DNA from: DATEDA01 sp963820965
GTDB taxonomy: Bacteria; Pseudomonadota; Gammaproteobacteria; Burkholderiales; SG8-39
Direction: 5' to 3'
Assembly: GCA_963820965.1 (NCBI GenBank)
Contig: CAWGCC010000027.1
Span: forward strand, 310,001 to 374,000
Length of the DNA: 64,000 bases
The position numbers and the translations under genes are program-made. The notes under the pieces are model-generated. The model was not told the DNA's origin. It saw only the letters and a program-made list of their open reading frames with translations, and ran no database searches. This document shows, piece after piece, positions 1-8,889 of this stretch (positions are counted from its first letter, which is position 1; each line of letters begins with the position of its first letter).

Positions 1-2071
1 GCTCCTGATCGGGCGTCGCATCGCGTGGCTGCGGCGGCGCTGGACCCAGGATCCGCTGAAGTCGTACGGCACCGCGGTGGTGAGCGACCAGGCGGCGGAT
101 CTGCTGCTGGCGGGAGAAGACCGGGAGGCCGAAGCAAGTTTCCACGCCACCGATCCGCACAGCAGCGAGGTGTCTCGCGCGATCGCGGATATCGAAGCCG
201 ACATCGCGGCGCAGGAGCGCGATTTCGAAGCCTCGGGCGCATCGCCCGCTCTCACGGTCCTCGCGCGTGTGTTCGACCTGACTCCGTTCGAGCACGACGT
301 CGTGGCGCTGTGTCTCGCGCCTGAGCTCGACCCGTCGCTCGAGCCGCTCTATGGCTACGTGCAGGACGAAGCGAGCCGGCGCCACGCGACGCCGGCCCTG
401 GCCGCAGCGCTGTTCGACGCGCCGCCGGAGAGCGTCATCGCGACGTTCGCCGCGCATGCGCCGCTGCGACGGTCGCAGCTCGTGGCATGCGATGCCGCGC
501 CGGCGTACGGTCTCGCCACGCGCTCGATCCGGCTGCCGGAGCGCATCGTCGGGTTCCTCCTCGGCGACACCCGCATCGACGCGCGCGTCGAGCAATGGCT
601 GCATCCGATCGCCGGCGCCCGTCTGACCGCGGACCAGGACGCATTGGCAGCCCGGCTGGCCGGGTTCCTGTCGGACGCGACCGATACACGCGTCCTCGGT
701 CTGGTGGGGCCGCGTCGGGCGGGTAAGCGCGCCGTTGCGCGTGCGCTCGCCGCGCGCCTGGGGCTCGTCGCATGCGAGCTCGACCTCGCGCGCATGCCCG
801 CATCGCCCGCCGAGCGCGACGAAGTTCTCGGTCTGCTCGAGCGCGAGGCCGGGCTGGCGCGGCTCGCATACTACGTCGACATGTCGAGCCTGGACCGCAA
901 CGATCGCGCCGCGGTCTCGCTCGCCGACGACATCGCCGAGCGCCTGAATGCCTTCCTGATCGTCGGCGGCGTCGTCCGCCATCCGACTGGAACGCCGATG
1001 CCGAGCACGACGGTGCCCAAGCCCGACGCGGTCGCGCAACGCGAGCTGTGGCGCGCGAATCTGTCCGGCACCGACGCGAGCGACGCCGACATCGATCGTC
1101 TCGTGCAGCAGTTCGACCTCGGACCGACCGAGATCGAGCGCTGCGCGCGCGGCGCACGCACCGATGCGCGGCTCGAAGCCGGAAGCGACGCGCCGCCCAC
1201 CGTCGCGCGGGTGTGGCGCGCCTGCCGCGAGGAGGCCGGAAGGGCCATCGACGCGCTCGGACAGCGCATCGTTCCGTGCTACGGCTGGGACGATCTCGTC
1301 GTGCCGGCGGACGTGCTGCAGCGAGTGCGCGAAATCGCTGCGCAAGTCGCGAACCGATCGCGCGTCTACGAGGATTGGGGCCTCGGCGCGAAGCTCGTAC
1401 GGGGCCGCGGGATCAGCGCGCTGTTCGCCGGGCCGAGCGGGATCGGCAAGACGATGGCAGCCGAAGTGCTCGCGCGACATCTGGACCTCGATCTCTTCCG
1501 CATCGACCTCGCCGGCGTCGTCAGCAAGTACATCGGCGAGACCGAGAAGAACCTGAAGCGCGTGTTCGACGCCGCCGAAGCGAGCGGCGCGATCCTCTTC
1601 TTCGACGAGGCCGACGCGCTGTTCGGCAAGCGGACCGAGGTGAAGGACAGCCACGACCGCTACGCCAACATCGAGATCGACTATCTCCTGCAGCGCATGG
1701 AGGATTACCGCGGACTCGCGATCCTGGCGACGAACATGAAGTCGCATCTCGATCCCGCGTTCCTGCGCCGGTTGCGTTTCGTCGTGGACATGCCACCGCC
1801 CGACGCGGCCGTTCGTCGGGAGATCTGGCGGCGCGTGTTTCCGGCGTCTGCGCCGACCGAGGCGCTCGACGTCGACGTGCTCGCGCGCATGGAGATCACC
1901 GGCGGCAACATCCGCAACATCGCCGTGAACGCGGCCTTCCTCGCGGCACAGGCGGGCAGCGCGATCCGCATGGCGCACGTCCTGCACGCGGCGCGGCGCG
2001 AGTACGACAAGCTGGAGAAGATGCCGGCCGGCTCGGAGTTCGGACCGCACGTCACCAGGACCGCCCGATGA
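1..2071 (+). CDS. eCIS-associated AAA+ ATPase (5' partial)
   Basis: This is a AAA+ ATPase of the Afp15 type, which in contractile injection systems is thought to act in assembly or remodelling of the particle in the cytoplasm. The reading frame is open to the first base of the window and the residues before the GTG at 77 look like the usual arginine- and tryptophan-rich start of the family, so the true start lies upstream. The N-terminal half (to about residue 400) is the family-specific region with a degenerate first nucleotide-binding fold (GPRRAGKR). The C-terminal half holds the active module: Walker A GPSGIGKT (about 1435-1455), Walker B ILFFDEADALFG (about 1590-1625) and a sensor region ILATNMK. 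The stop overlaps the next start (ATGA), so the genes are translationally coupled. Family assignment is firm; the role is taken from related systems. Confidence 0.88.
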   Translation, partial: LLIGRRIAWLRRRWTQDPLKSYGTAVVSDQAADLLLAGEDREAEASFHATDPHSSEVSRAIADIEADIAAQERDFEASGASPALTVLARVFDLTPFEHDVVALCLAPELDPSLEPLYGYVQDEASRRHATPALAAALFDAPPESVIATFAAHAPLRRSQLVACDAAPAYGLATRSIRLPERIVGFLLGDTRIDARVEQWLHPIAGARLTADQDALAARLAGFLSDATDTRVLGLVGPRRAGKRAVARALAARLGLVACELDLARMPASPAERDEVLGLLEREAGLARLAYYVDMSSLDRNDRAAVSLADDIAERLNAFLIVGGVVRHPTGTPMPSTTVPKPDAVAQRELWRANLSGTDASDADIDRLVQQFDLGPTEIERCARGARTDARLEAGSDAPPTVARVWRACREEAGRAIDALGQRIVPCYGWDDLVVPADVLQRVREIAAQVANRSRVYEDWGLGAKLVRGRGISALFAGPSGIGKTMAAEVLARHLDLDLFRIDLAGVVSKYIGETEKNLKRVFDAAEASGAILFFDEADALFGKRTEVKDSHDRYANIEIDYLLQRMEDYRGLAILATNMKSHLDPAFLRRLRFVVDMPPPDAAVRREIWRRVFPASAPTEALDVDVLARMEITGGNIRNIAVNAAFLAAQAGSAIRMAHVLHAARREYDKLEKMPAGSEFGPHVTRTAR

Positions 2072-2325
2072 CGCGCACGACGATCCGCATCGGCCGCATC
2101 GCGATCGACAACGCCGGGCGCGCGCCCATGGACGCCCGCACGTTCGGCGCGCGCATCGAGGGCGCGCTCGCGGAGGCGCTGCGCCGGCCGGCGCAATCCG
2201 GGCGAGCTCGTGAGAGCCTCACGATGCCCGTGATGCGCTTGACGCTGCGTCGGAACGCTACCGACGCGGACGTGGCGCACGCCGTCGCCGACGCCGTGCG
2301 CCGACTGGTCGCGCGCGGGAGGTGA
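2068..2325 (+). CDS. small conserved eCIS-locus protein
   Basis: An 85-residue basic protein whose ATG overlaps the ATPase stop codon. It begins with a short beta-like segment (TIRIGRIAID), followed by a helix with GARIEGALAEALRR and a C-terminal helix with DVAHAVADAVRRLV. I do not recognise a named domain. Its tight coupling between the ATPase and the DUF4157 genes argues that it is a real member of the injection-system operon, perhaps a small assembly or cargo-handling protein, but that is inference from position only. Confidence 0.6.
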   Translation: MTRTTIRIGRIAIDNAGRAPMDARTFGARIEGALAEALRRPAQSGRARESLTMPVMRLTLRRNATDADVAHAVADAVRRLVARGR

Positions 2326-2331
2326 CCGACG

Positions 2332-3669
2332 ATGCGAGCCGCGCCCACCCTCGCCGCCGCTCCGGTCGTCAGCTCGGCTACCGTCGCGCATGCCGCGCCG
2401 GAACGTGCGCCTGCCCCCGCGGAGAAACGCGACCCGCTCGCGCTCGGCAATCAGGCGCTGCAGCGGATGCTGATCTCGCGCGAGATGCAGGCCAAGCTCG
2501 CCATCAGCGAGCCCACGGACGCGCTCGAGCGCGAAGCGGACGACGTCGCGGATCAAGTGCTGCGCATGCGCGGTCCGACTCCGCCGCGCACCAACGGCGG
2601 CGACGCGCAGCTTCAACGCAAATGCGCCACATGCGGAGGGGCGAGCGGTGGAGCAAAGGCAAAGTGCGCCGCCTGCGAGGCCGAAGAGCGCGGGCTGCAA
2701 CGCAAAGCCGACGCCGCGACTCGATCCGCGGGTACGCCGACTCTCGCGTCGGGCGCGGGCGCGCCGCTCCCCTGCGACGTACGCTCCTTCTTCGAGCCGC
2801 GCTTCGGCCGTGACTTCGGCGCGGTGCGCGTGCATGCCGATGCGCAGGCGGCGGCATCGGCGCGGTCGTTGAACGCGCTCGCGTACACGTCCGGCCGCGA
2901 CATCGTCTTCGGCGACGGGCAGTACGCGCCGGGCACGGAATCAGGCCGACGGTTGCTCGCGCACGAGCTCGCGCACGTCGTGCAGCAGGCGGGCGCGTCC
3001 GCCGCAACGGGAACAGCGGCACCGCGCAATCCCACTGCCGCGGCGTCGTCGGTCGGCGTCCGCGTGCAACGGCTGGTGCGACGGTCGTTGGTCGTCGGTT
3101 GCGGGCCAGGCCAGAACCCGTTCGCTGCGGACCGGCGCGCCTCGGAGCTGCTGACGAACGCGGTCGACCGGATCGACACCGCGCGGGCGGAACGTCCGGC
3201 GGACGCTGCCGACCCGGACGTCGTCGCCATCGGCAATGCGATGCACACCGCCTTCCGGCTCAACCCCGCGAGCGACGACAATTGGAACCTGCCCGCGCCG
3301 CGCTTCGGCCTGCCGCTCATTCGCCGTCGGCTGGAAGCAGCGCGCGACTACATCGACAGCGTAGTCTTCACCTACAACTGTTGCACGGTCGGCGGTGCGT
3401 GCCCCGCGACGTGCGGAACGTGCACCGCCACCGAGACCGCGTTCGTCTGCGGCGGCGACACGTCCATCATCACGCTGTGTCCGCTGTTCTGGACGCGCCC
3501 CGGCGGCGTGCGGGAGCGCGGACGCGTCCTGGCGCACGAGGTACTGCATATCATCTTCGGCTTCATCAACGACTGGGCCGAGCCGGACCGGACCAACGCG
3601 CACTGCTACGCGCAGTTCACGGCGCTCGCGAACGACTTCAACTCGCCCGCGGATCGGCGGTGCCACTGA
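2332..3669 (+). CDS. DUF4157 protein with C-terminal M35-like zinc protease domain
   Basis: A 445-residue protein probably exported or carried by the injection system. Residues 30-70 hold the ISEPTDALEREADDVAD segment typical of DUF4157 proteins. Two CxxC pairs follow (CATC about 100, CAAC about 117), resembling a small zinc ribbon. The DUF4157 core (about 150-225) ends in the first HExxH, LLAHELAHVVQQ. The last 130 residues carry a second HExxH (VLAHEVLHIIF) followed by EPDRTNAHCY, which resembles the HExxH plus downstream Asp/Tyr layout of deuterolysin-type (M35, aspzincin) peptidases and of lysine-specific endopeptidases. DUF4157 is a known marker of eCIS loci and is often found on candidate cargo. 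The protease activity of the tail is inferred from motifs. The tandem neighbour at 3749 shares the N-terminal half but has an unrelated tail. Confidence 0.8.
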   Translation: MRAAPTLAAAPVVSSATVAHAAPERAPAPAEKRDPLALGNQALQRMLISREMQAKLAISEPTDALEREADDVADQVLRMRGPTPPRTNGGDAQLQRKCATCGGASGGAKAKCAACEAEERGLQRKADAATRSAGTPTLASGAGAPLPCDVRSFFEPRFGRDFGAVRVHADAQAAASARSLNALAYTSGRDIVFGDGQYAPGTESGRRLLAHELAHVVQQAGASAATGTAAPRNPTAAASSVGVRVQRLVRRSLVVGCGPGQNPFAADRRASELLTNAVDRIDTARAERPADAADPDVVAIGNAMHTAFRLNPASDDNWNLPAPRFGLPLIRRRLEAARDYIDSVVFTYNCCTVGGACPATCGTCTATETAFVCGGDTSIITLCPLFWTRPGGVRERGRVLAHEVLHIIFGFINDWAEPDRTNAHCYAQFTALANDFNSPADRRCH

Positions 3670-3748
3670 TGGTCACCGAACGCCGTCGCTCCGCGAACAT
3701 CGCGTCACGCGCACCCGCCGCGCCGAGCCTCGTCGCGGAGACGACGGC

Positions 3749-5335
3749 ATGAACAGGGCGCACGCCGCTGCGCGAACCGCGCTCGTGTCCGAGAGCCGCA
3801 AGCTGCGGTTTGGCCTCGAGGCCGCACGGCCGCTGCGCGGTCCGGCCCGCAGCAACCAGGCGACGCAGCGGCTGCTGCTCGCCGGCGTACAGGCGAAGCT
3901 TTCGGTGAGCGAACCCGGAGATGCACTCGAGCGCGAAGCCGACCACGCGGCAGATGAAGTGATGCGCATGCCGGCTCCGGCGGCGGCCGTTGGCATCGAA
4001 GGTCGTGCCGGCCCGAATCTGCAGCGCAAATGCGCGGCTTGCGGAGGTGAGCACCAAGGCGGAAAACCGAAGTGCGCCGCGTGCGCAGCCGAGGAGCGGG
4101 GCGCACAGCGCAAGCCCGACGGCGCGGCAACCGGAAAGACCACCATGCCCTCGCATGCCGCGGGCGCCGGCGCGCCGCTTGCTGCCGATGTGCGCGCGTT
4201 CTTCGAGCCGCGCTTTCAGCGCGACTTTGGCGGCGTGCGGATCCACACCGGTGCGCAGGCGTCGTCGTCGGCGCGATCGTTGAGCGCGCTCGCCTACACC
4301 GCCGGCCGGGATGTCGTGTTCGGCGAGGGTCAATACGCGCCGGGCACGAGCGCCGGCCGGCGCCTGCTCGCGCACGAGCTGGCACACGTCGTGCAGCAGG
4401 CCGACGAGCCCGCGGCGAGGCGTCGCATCCAGCGGCAACCCGAGGAGGAGGAAGAGCTGCCCGATGCGCCCCCTGAGGTCGAACCGCTCCCGCCAGTCGA
4501 GCCACCGGGTCCCGAGCCGCAGGTGGCGTGCAAGTTCGACATCTTCAAGCGCGAGCTCGAATGCTGCGCCCCGGCGCCGGGCGTAGGCCGCATTTGCGCG
4601 CCGGATCCGTTCACCGTGAAGAAGAAGATCGAAGAGGCGCTTGCCAGGATGCGCAAGAAGAAAAGACCCCGCAAGCCGTCTCCCGGGATCGATGTCTGTC
4701 CCGAGGCGCAGCGCATTCCGTCGCCGGCGCCGCCGCCGTACCGGGCGGGCGGCTGCTGCCCCGAGGGCACGTTCTGGTCCGGAAACCGCTGCCGCAGGAT
4801 TCCCGTGACACCGTCATGCTCGCCCGAGCTGTGCAAGGAGGATGAGATCTTCCTCGGTGTTCCGGGGTACTGCTGCGTGCCGCGCGAGGCCAAACCGCCG
4901 CCGCCACCACCGCCACCGCCCAAGGAACGCGTCAGCACGTCGCACGAAGTCTTCTTCCAGTTCGATCGGCCGGCGGGCGAGGCGACCGACAGTGCCGCTT
5001 TCGACCGCAGCGTGACCAGCGAGGGGAAGACCAATTTCGACATGCTGGTCGCGCAGCTCAAGGCCGATCCTGCGCTCAAGGTGCAGCTCATCGGCGGCGC
5101 ATCGGCGGAAGGTCCGGATCCCTACAACTTCGATCTGGGCAGACGACGCGCGCTCGCGGTGGCCGCCGCGCTCGCGCGCGCGGGCATCGATCGCAGCCGC
5201 ATCGCCGATCCGCCCGAAAACGATCTGCGCGGCGAGTGCAAGGAAGTCGGCAGCGGACTTCGCAGCTGCGGTGAGGCCGGCGCGACCGGTCCGCGCGACC
5301 GGCGCGTGCTCGCGCGCGTGTTCGAGGCGCGCTGA
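3749..5335 (+). CDS. DUF4157 protein with C-terminal OmpA-like domain
   Basis: A 528-residue protein. The first 230 residues parallel the upstream protein: an LSVSEPGDALEREAD segment, the CAAC...CAAC double pair, and a DUF4157 core with LLAHELAHVVQQ. A proline- and glutamate-rich linker (about 235-260) leads into a cysteine-rich region with several CC and CxxxxxC patterns (about 265-385), then a run of prolines. The C-terminal 130 residues resemble an OmpA/MotB peptidoglycan-binding fold: a beta strand with VFFQFDRP, then IGGASAEGPDPYNFDLGRRRALAVAAAL. I chose the ATG at 3749; the frame is open further upstream but that part overlaps the previous gene. It is probably a paralogue by tandem duplication with tail swapping, and could be a second cargo or a cell-wall-contacting component. 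Confidence 0.78.
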   Translation: MNRAHAAARTALVSESRKLRFGLEAARPLRGPARSNQATQRLLLAGVQAKLSVSEPGDALEREADHAADEVMRMPAPAAAVGIEGRAGPNLQRKCAACGGEHQGGKPKCAACAAEERGAQRKPDGAATGKTTMPSHAAGAGAPLAADVRAFFEPRFQRDFGGVRIHTGAQASSSARSLSALAYTAGRDVVFGEGQYAPGTSAGRRLLAHELAHVVQQADEPAARRRIQRQPEEEEELPDAPPEVEPLPPVEPPGPEPQVACKFDIFKRELECCAPAPGVGRICAPDPFTVKKKIEEALARMRKKKRPRKPSPGIDVCPEAQRIPSPAPPPYRAGGCCPEGTFWSGNRCRRIPVTPSCSPELCKEDEIFLGVPGYCCVPREAKPPPPPPPPPKERVSTSHEVFFQFDRPAGEATDSAAFDRSVTSEGKTNFDMLVAQLKADPALKVQLIGGASAEGPDPYNFDLGRRRALAVAAALARAGIDRSRIADPPENDLRGECKEVGSGLRSCGEAGATGPRDRRVLARVFEAR

Positions 5336-5349
5336 GAAGGAGGCAGGCA

Positions 5350-6006
5350 ATGGCGTCCGAATTTCCGCGCAGCCCGAAGATCCTGAAGGGCGCGCTCGTC
5401 GCCTACCAGCTGCCGGACCTGGTGCCGACCGTCATCGTGTTCCAGTACAACCCGGAGCAGCTCACGCGGTCGCTCACGCCGCGCACCGCATCGGGCGGCG
5501 GCCGCGGCGACGCCCATCGCACCGACGGGCCGCCGGAGGAGACCATCAGCCTCGCGGTCGAGATCGACGCCGCCGACCAGCTCGAGCGCCCCGAGCAGAA
5601 CGGCGACGACCGTCGCGAACGGCCTGCATCCGGTGATCGCGGCGCTCGAGGGATTGCTCTATCCATCGTTCCCGATCGTCGTCGCGAACCAGGTGCTTGC
5701 AGCGTTCGGGTCGCGCGCTCATCCTCGGCGAGCCCGCGCCGCTCGCGCTGTTCATCTGGGGTCCGAAGCGCGTGCTGCCGGTGCCGGTGACGAGCGTCTC
5801 GATCACCGAGCAGGCGTTCGACGTGAACCTCAACCCGATCCTCGCGCGCGGCCGAGCTGAGCCTGAAGGTGCTCACCTATCGCGAGCTCGACATCACCAA
5901 TCCGGCCTACTGGGTCTACATGGCGTCCTTCACGCAGAAGGAAGTGATGGCGGCGCTCAACCTCGGCCAGGGCACCGGCGCGCTCGGCGCGACGCTGCCT
6001 TTCTAG
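5350..6006 (+). pseudogene. CIS tube-family protein (Afp7-like), frameshifted
   Basis: This belongs to the CIS tube / LysM-adaptor family that links the inner tube to the spike. The N-terminus (RSPKILKGALVAYQLPD...FQYNPEQLTRSL) is diagnostic. As given, the coding sequence changes frame three times: frame 1 to about 5600, frame 2 (GLHPVIAALEGLLYP) to about 5715, frame 3 (ALILGEPAPLALFIWGPKRVLPV) to about 5850, then frame 1 again (AELSLKVLTYRELDITNPAYWVYMASF) to a stop at 6006. Each step is explained by one extra G or C. No in-frame stop lies in the correct frame, so either the gene decayed very recently or the sequence holds insertion errors. Length after repair, about 218 residues, is normal. 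An AAGGAGG ribosome site sits just before the ATG. Confidence 0.78.
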
Positions 6007-6019
6007 AGGGAAACGAGCG

Positions 6020-6303
6020 ATGTTCTTCCGCGGCAGCCGCTACGAAACCATCGCGAGCGCCGAGCTCTTGACCACGGACGGCCGAACGATCCGCTACAAG
6101 CGCATGCGCTTCATCCCGGAGACGCCGGGCGCGCTGCCGTATCGCACGCAGCGCGGAAGACCGGCTCGACCACATCGCCTTCCAGACGTACGGCGACGCC
6201 GAGCAGTTCTGGCGCATCTGCGATGCCAACCTGGCGCTGCGTCCCGACGAGCTGATCGAGCAGGCCGGGCACGCGGCTGCTGTTGCCCGTTCCGCTGAGA
6301 TGA
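6020..6303 (+). pseudogene. LysM / tail protein X-like CIS protein, frameshifted
   Basis: A protein of about 94 residues after repair. It starts MFFRGSRYETIASAEL with the conserved RTIRYKRMRFIPETPG, then must move to frame 3 near 6155 (EDRLDHIAFQTYGDAEQFWRI, DANLALRPDELIEQ) and to frame 1 near 6254 (TRLLLPVPLR, stop 6301-6303). The middle part has the D-x-I-A-x-x-x-Y-G-D pattern of phage tail protein X and LysM-like spike adaptors, which bind the spike or peptidoglycan. Both shifts fit single added G residues. It sits 13 bases after the tube-family gene and 3 bases before the gpD homologue, in the order seen in other eCIS loci. Confidence 0.7.
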
Positions 6304-6306
6304 GCG

Positions 6307-7445
6307 ATGGCGATCCTGCCCTCCTTCTTCATGGTCAAGGTCGCGATGGCGCCGCTGCCGCTGCCGTTCCTCAGCGCGCTGACGTCGATCGAGGTGGAGA
6401 CTTCGACCGAGCAGGCGAGCATCTTCCGGCTGAACTTCGCGCTGAGCCAGACGACCTTCGGCGACTGGGACCTGCTGCAGTTCGATCTGTTCCGACCGAT
6501 GGTGCCGGTGTCGATCAGCGTCGGCCTCGGCAAGCTGCTGCCCGAGACGCTGATCAACGGCTACGTGCGCGAAGCGCGCGTCGACAACCAGACCCGGCCG
6601 GGTGCATCGACCCTGAAAGTCGTCGGTCTGGACGCCACCGCGACGCTGCATGAACCAGCGCGAAGCGCCGACGCCGCATCCGAACCAGTCGGACAGCACG
6701 ATCGCGCAGCTCGATCTTTCTGCGCTATCCGCCGATGTCGACGTTGGTCTTCCCGACCCGCCGACGCGCACGGCGCTCGACACGACGACCACGCAGCGCA
6801 TCACCGACATCCGCTTCCTCAAGGCGCTCGCGCGGCGCAACGCGCTACGAGTGCTACGTGCAGCCCGATCCGCTTCTCGGCATCGACGTCGGCCACTTCC
6901 ACCGCCGCAGCTCGCGGTGCCCACGCAGGGCGTGCTGTCGGTGAACTTCGGCATGGCGACCAACATGGAGAGCTTCGACGTGAGCTACGACATGCTGCAG
7001 CCGACCTCCGCGCTCGGCGCTCGCGCTCGACCCGTCGACGAAGGCGCCGATGTCGCGCCCGCCTTCGCGGCGCTCGAGCCGCCGCTCGGCCTCGAGCCGA
7101 CGCTGTTCCGCATCGTTCCGCCGCCGCTTGCGCGTCCGGCGGACACCGATGCGGCGAACGCGTCCGAGCTGGTGACCGAGTCGCAGGCGATCGTGAACCG
7201 CTCGAGCCGTGCGCTGCGCGGCAGCGGCGAGGTGGATGGCGATTCGCTACGGCAAGGTGCTGCGCGCCGGCCGCCCGGTCGCGATCCGCGGCGCGGGGCG
7301 CCAGTACAGCGGCAACTACTACGTGACACGCGTCGCGCACAGCCTGTCGACCGATCACTACACGCAGCGCTTCGAAGCGTGGCGCAACGCGGTGGGCCTG
7401 ACTGGCGCCGAGCAGTTCGTCGATCCGCTGGCGGCGCTCGACTGA
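6307..7445 (+). pseudogene. phage late control D / gp27-like spike protein, frameshifted
   Basis: Homologue of phage gpD, which in Afp-type particles forms the N-terminal, hub part of the VgrG-like spike. Frame 1 reads MAILPSFFMVKVAMAPLP... to about 6645. After that, recognisable pieces alternate between frames 2 and 3: MNQREAPTPHPNQSDSTIAQ, IFLRYPPMSTLVFPT, PPTRTALDTTTTQRITDIRF, YECYVQPDPLLGIDVGHFH, PPQLAVPTQGVLSVNFGMAT, AALEPPLGLEPTLFR and finally YGKVLRAGRPVAIRG...QYSGNYYVTRVAHS to the stop at 7445. At least six shifts are needed; most fit one added base, while those near 6755 and 6905 could be a lost C. The order of motifs is intact, so this was one gene of about 375 residues. It is the most heavily broken gene in the cluster for its size. 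Confidence 0.75.
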
Positions 7446-7458
7446 CCGGAGAGACGCG

Positions 7459-8194
7459 ATGGGACAGCTGCCCGACATGGCCGAGTTCGAAGCGCCGTCC
7501 GACGCCGGTCACGCGCGCGGCGACCGCTTCTACGGCAAGTACCGCGGCATCGTCACGAACAACATGGACCCGCGCAATCTCGGCCGCATCCAGGCGCTGG
7601 TGCCGGAAGTGCTCGGCGAAGTCACGACCGGGCTGGGCGATTCCGTGCGCGCCCTACTTCGGCACGCAGGCGGGCTTCTTCGCGATGCCGCCGGTCGGCG
7701 CGGGCGTGTGGATCGAGTTCGAGGCCGGCGACGCCGTCGCGGCCGATCTGGGTCGGCGGCTGGTGGGGCGACCAGCGAGGTGCCGATGAAGCCGATGGGC
7801 GGACGGACGACGCCAAACACCAAGATCCTGCGCAGCGAAGGCGGCCTGATCGTCGTGCTCGACGACGTCGCGCAGACGATCACCGTCTCGGATGCCGCCG
7901 GCGCCAACTCGATGGTCGTCAGCGTCGCCGACCGGCAGCGTCACGCTCAAGGGACTGACGCGCGTGGTGTTCGAATCGCCGCAGATCCTCGAAGGCAGTC
8001 AGGCGGCGCCGCATCCTGCGGTGTTCGGCGATCAGCTGCTCACCTATCTGAACCAGCTGGTGACGATGTTCAACGCGCATGTCCATCCGGGCGAGCTCGC
8101 CGTCGGCGTCCTGCCCGTCACGCCGGCGCCGCCGGTGCCGCCGTTCCCGCCGCCGACGCCGAGCCTCCTGTCGATCAAGGTCAAGCTCGAGTGA
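7459..8194 (+). pseudogene. baseplate assembly protein V / gp5-like spike, frameshifted
   Basis: The gpV/gp5 OB-fold and stem part of the VgrG-like spike. Frame 1 gives RGDRFYGKYRGIVTNN, DPRNLGRIQALVPEVLG. Frame 2 gives GWAIPCAPYFGTQAGFFAMPP, GAGVWIEFEAGD. Frame 3 gives RPIWVGGWWGDQ. Frame 1 returns with EVPMKPMGGRTTPNTKIL and the beta-helical stem-like TITVSDAAGANSMVVSV. Frame 2 finishes with GSVTLKGLTRVVFESPQI and a proline-rich end (stop 8194). Four steps, each explained by one added C or G near 7633, 7735, 7781 and 7935. After repair the protein would be about 240 residues, normal for the split gpD/gpV arrangement. The histidine in FNAHVHPG near the end is typical of the family. Confidence 0.76.
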
Positions 8195-8204
8195 GGACGC
8201 GACG

Positions 8205-8508
8205 ATGCCGCAGATCAAGCCCGGACAGATGGGCAGCCCCGCATCGGCGGGCACGCCTTCGGTGTTCGCCGACAGCATGGCCGCGCAGATCGAGGCCGCG
8301 TTCAACGCGCTGCTCGCATGCGGAAGACCTGCCGCGCATGCCCGACGACAACTCGAAGGAGAGCCGCGACCGCCGGCGCCTCTTCGTCGCCATCGCGCGC
8401 GGCATCGTCCGGCACCTCGACGAGCATCGAACCGCGATCACGGTGACGCTGCCCTCGAGCGGCGGCACGACGTCGCCCGTGTTCGACATCGAAGGCAAGG
8501 ACTGGTGA
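8205..8508 (+). pseudogene. small baseplate-region protein, one frameshift
   Basis: A protein of about 100 residues. Frame 3 begins MPQIKPGQMGSPASAGTPSV...AAQIEAAFNALL, and after one shift near 8315 frame 1 continues EDLPRMPDDNSKESRDRRRLFVAIARGIVRHLDEH, ending PVFDIEGKDW. One added C in ctgctCgcatgc explains the shift. The stop shares its last base with the ATG of the gp25 gene. I do not know a named domain. A small protein at this place, between gpV and gp25, is usual in eCIS operons, where PAAR proteins also occur, but no PAAR repeat is visible here. Confidence 0.6.
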
Positions 8509-8879
8509 TGGACCCGTCGTTCCTCGATTTCCCGTTCCACCTCGACGGCCGCGGACGCAGCGCCGAGACCAATGCCGACGACCACGTGCGCGACCTGATC
8601 CACCAGGTGCTGTTCACCAACCCCGGCGAGCGCGTGAACCGGCCCGACTTCGGCTGCGGCCTGAAGCAGCTCGTGTTCGCGCCGAACAGCGACGCGCTCG
8701 CCGCCTCGACGCAGCAGCTCGTGCAGGGCGCGCTGCTGCGCTGGCTGGAGGATGTCATCACCGTCGAGCGGGTTGCGGTGACGAGCGTCGATGCGACGCT
8801 CGAAGTGACGGTCGTGTACGTGCGCCGCGACACCGGCGAGCGGCACGAGGACGTGTTCGAGCGCGAGCCAGGCGCCTGA
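8508..8879 (+). CDS. baseplate wedge protein, gpW/gp25 family
   Basis: A 123-residue, intact member of the T4 gp25 / P2 gpW family, which forms the baseplate wedge and starts sheath polymerisation. Diagnostic segments are FPFHLDGRGRSAETN, IHQVLFTNPGERVNRPDFGCGL (the FTxPGERxxxPxFG core) and LRWLEDVITVERVAV. The ATG overlaps the stop of the preceding small gene by one base. It is one of the few genes between 5.3 and 11.7 kb without a frameshift. The next gene follows after 10 bases. Confidence 0.9.
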   Translation: MDPSFLDFPFHLDGRGRSAETNADDHVRDLIHQVLFTNPGERVNRPDFGCGLKQLVFAPNSDALAASTQQLVQGALLRWLEDVITVERVAVTSVDATLEVTVVYVRRDTGERHEDVFEREPGA

Positions 8880-8889
8880 CGAGCGAGCC

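Noticed and set aside
3669..3752. 27-codon frame between the two DUF4157 genes overlapping the second start (ATGA)
   Set aside because: Too short, no domain, and the second gene's start is explained without it, though it could be a translational coupler.
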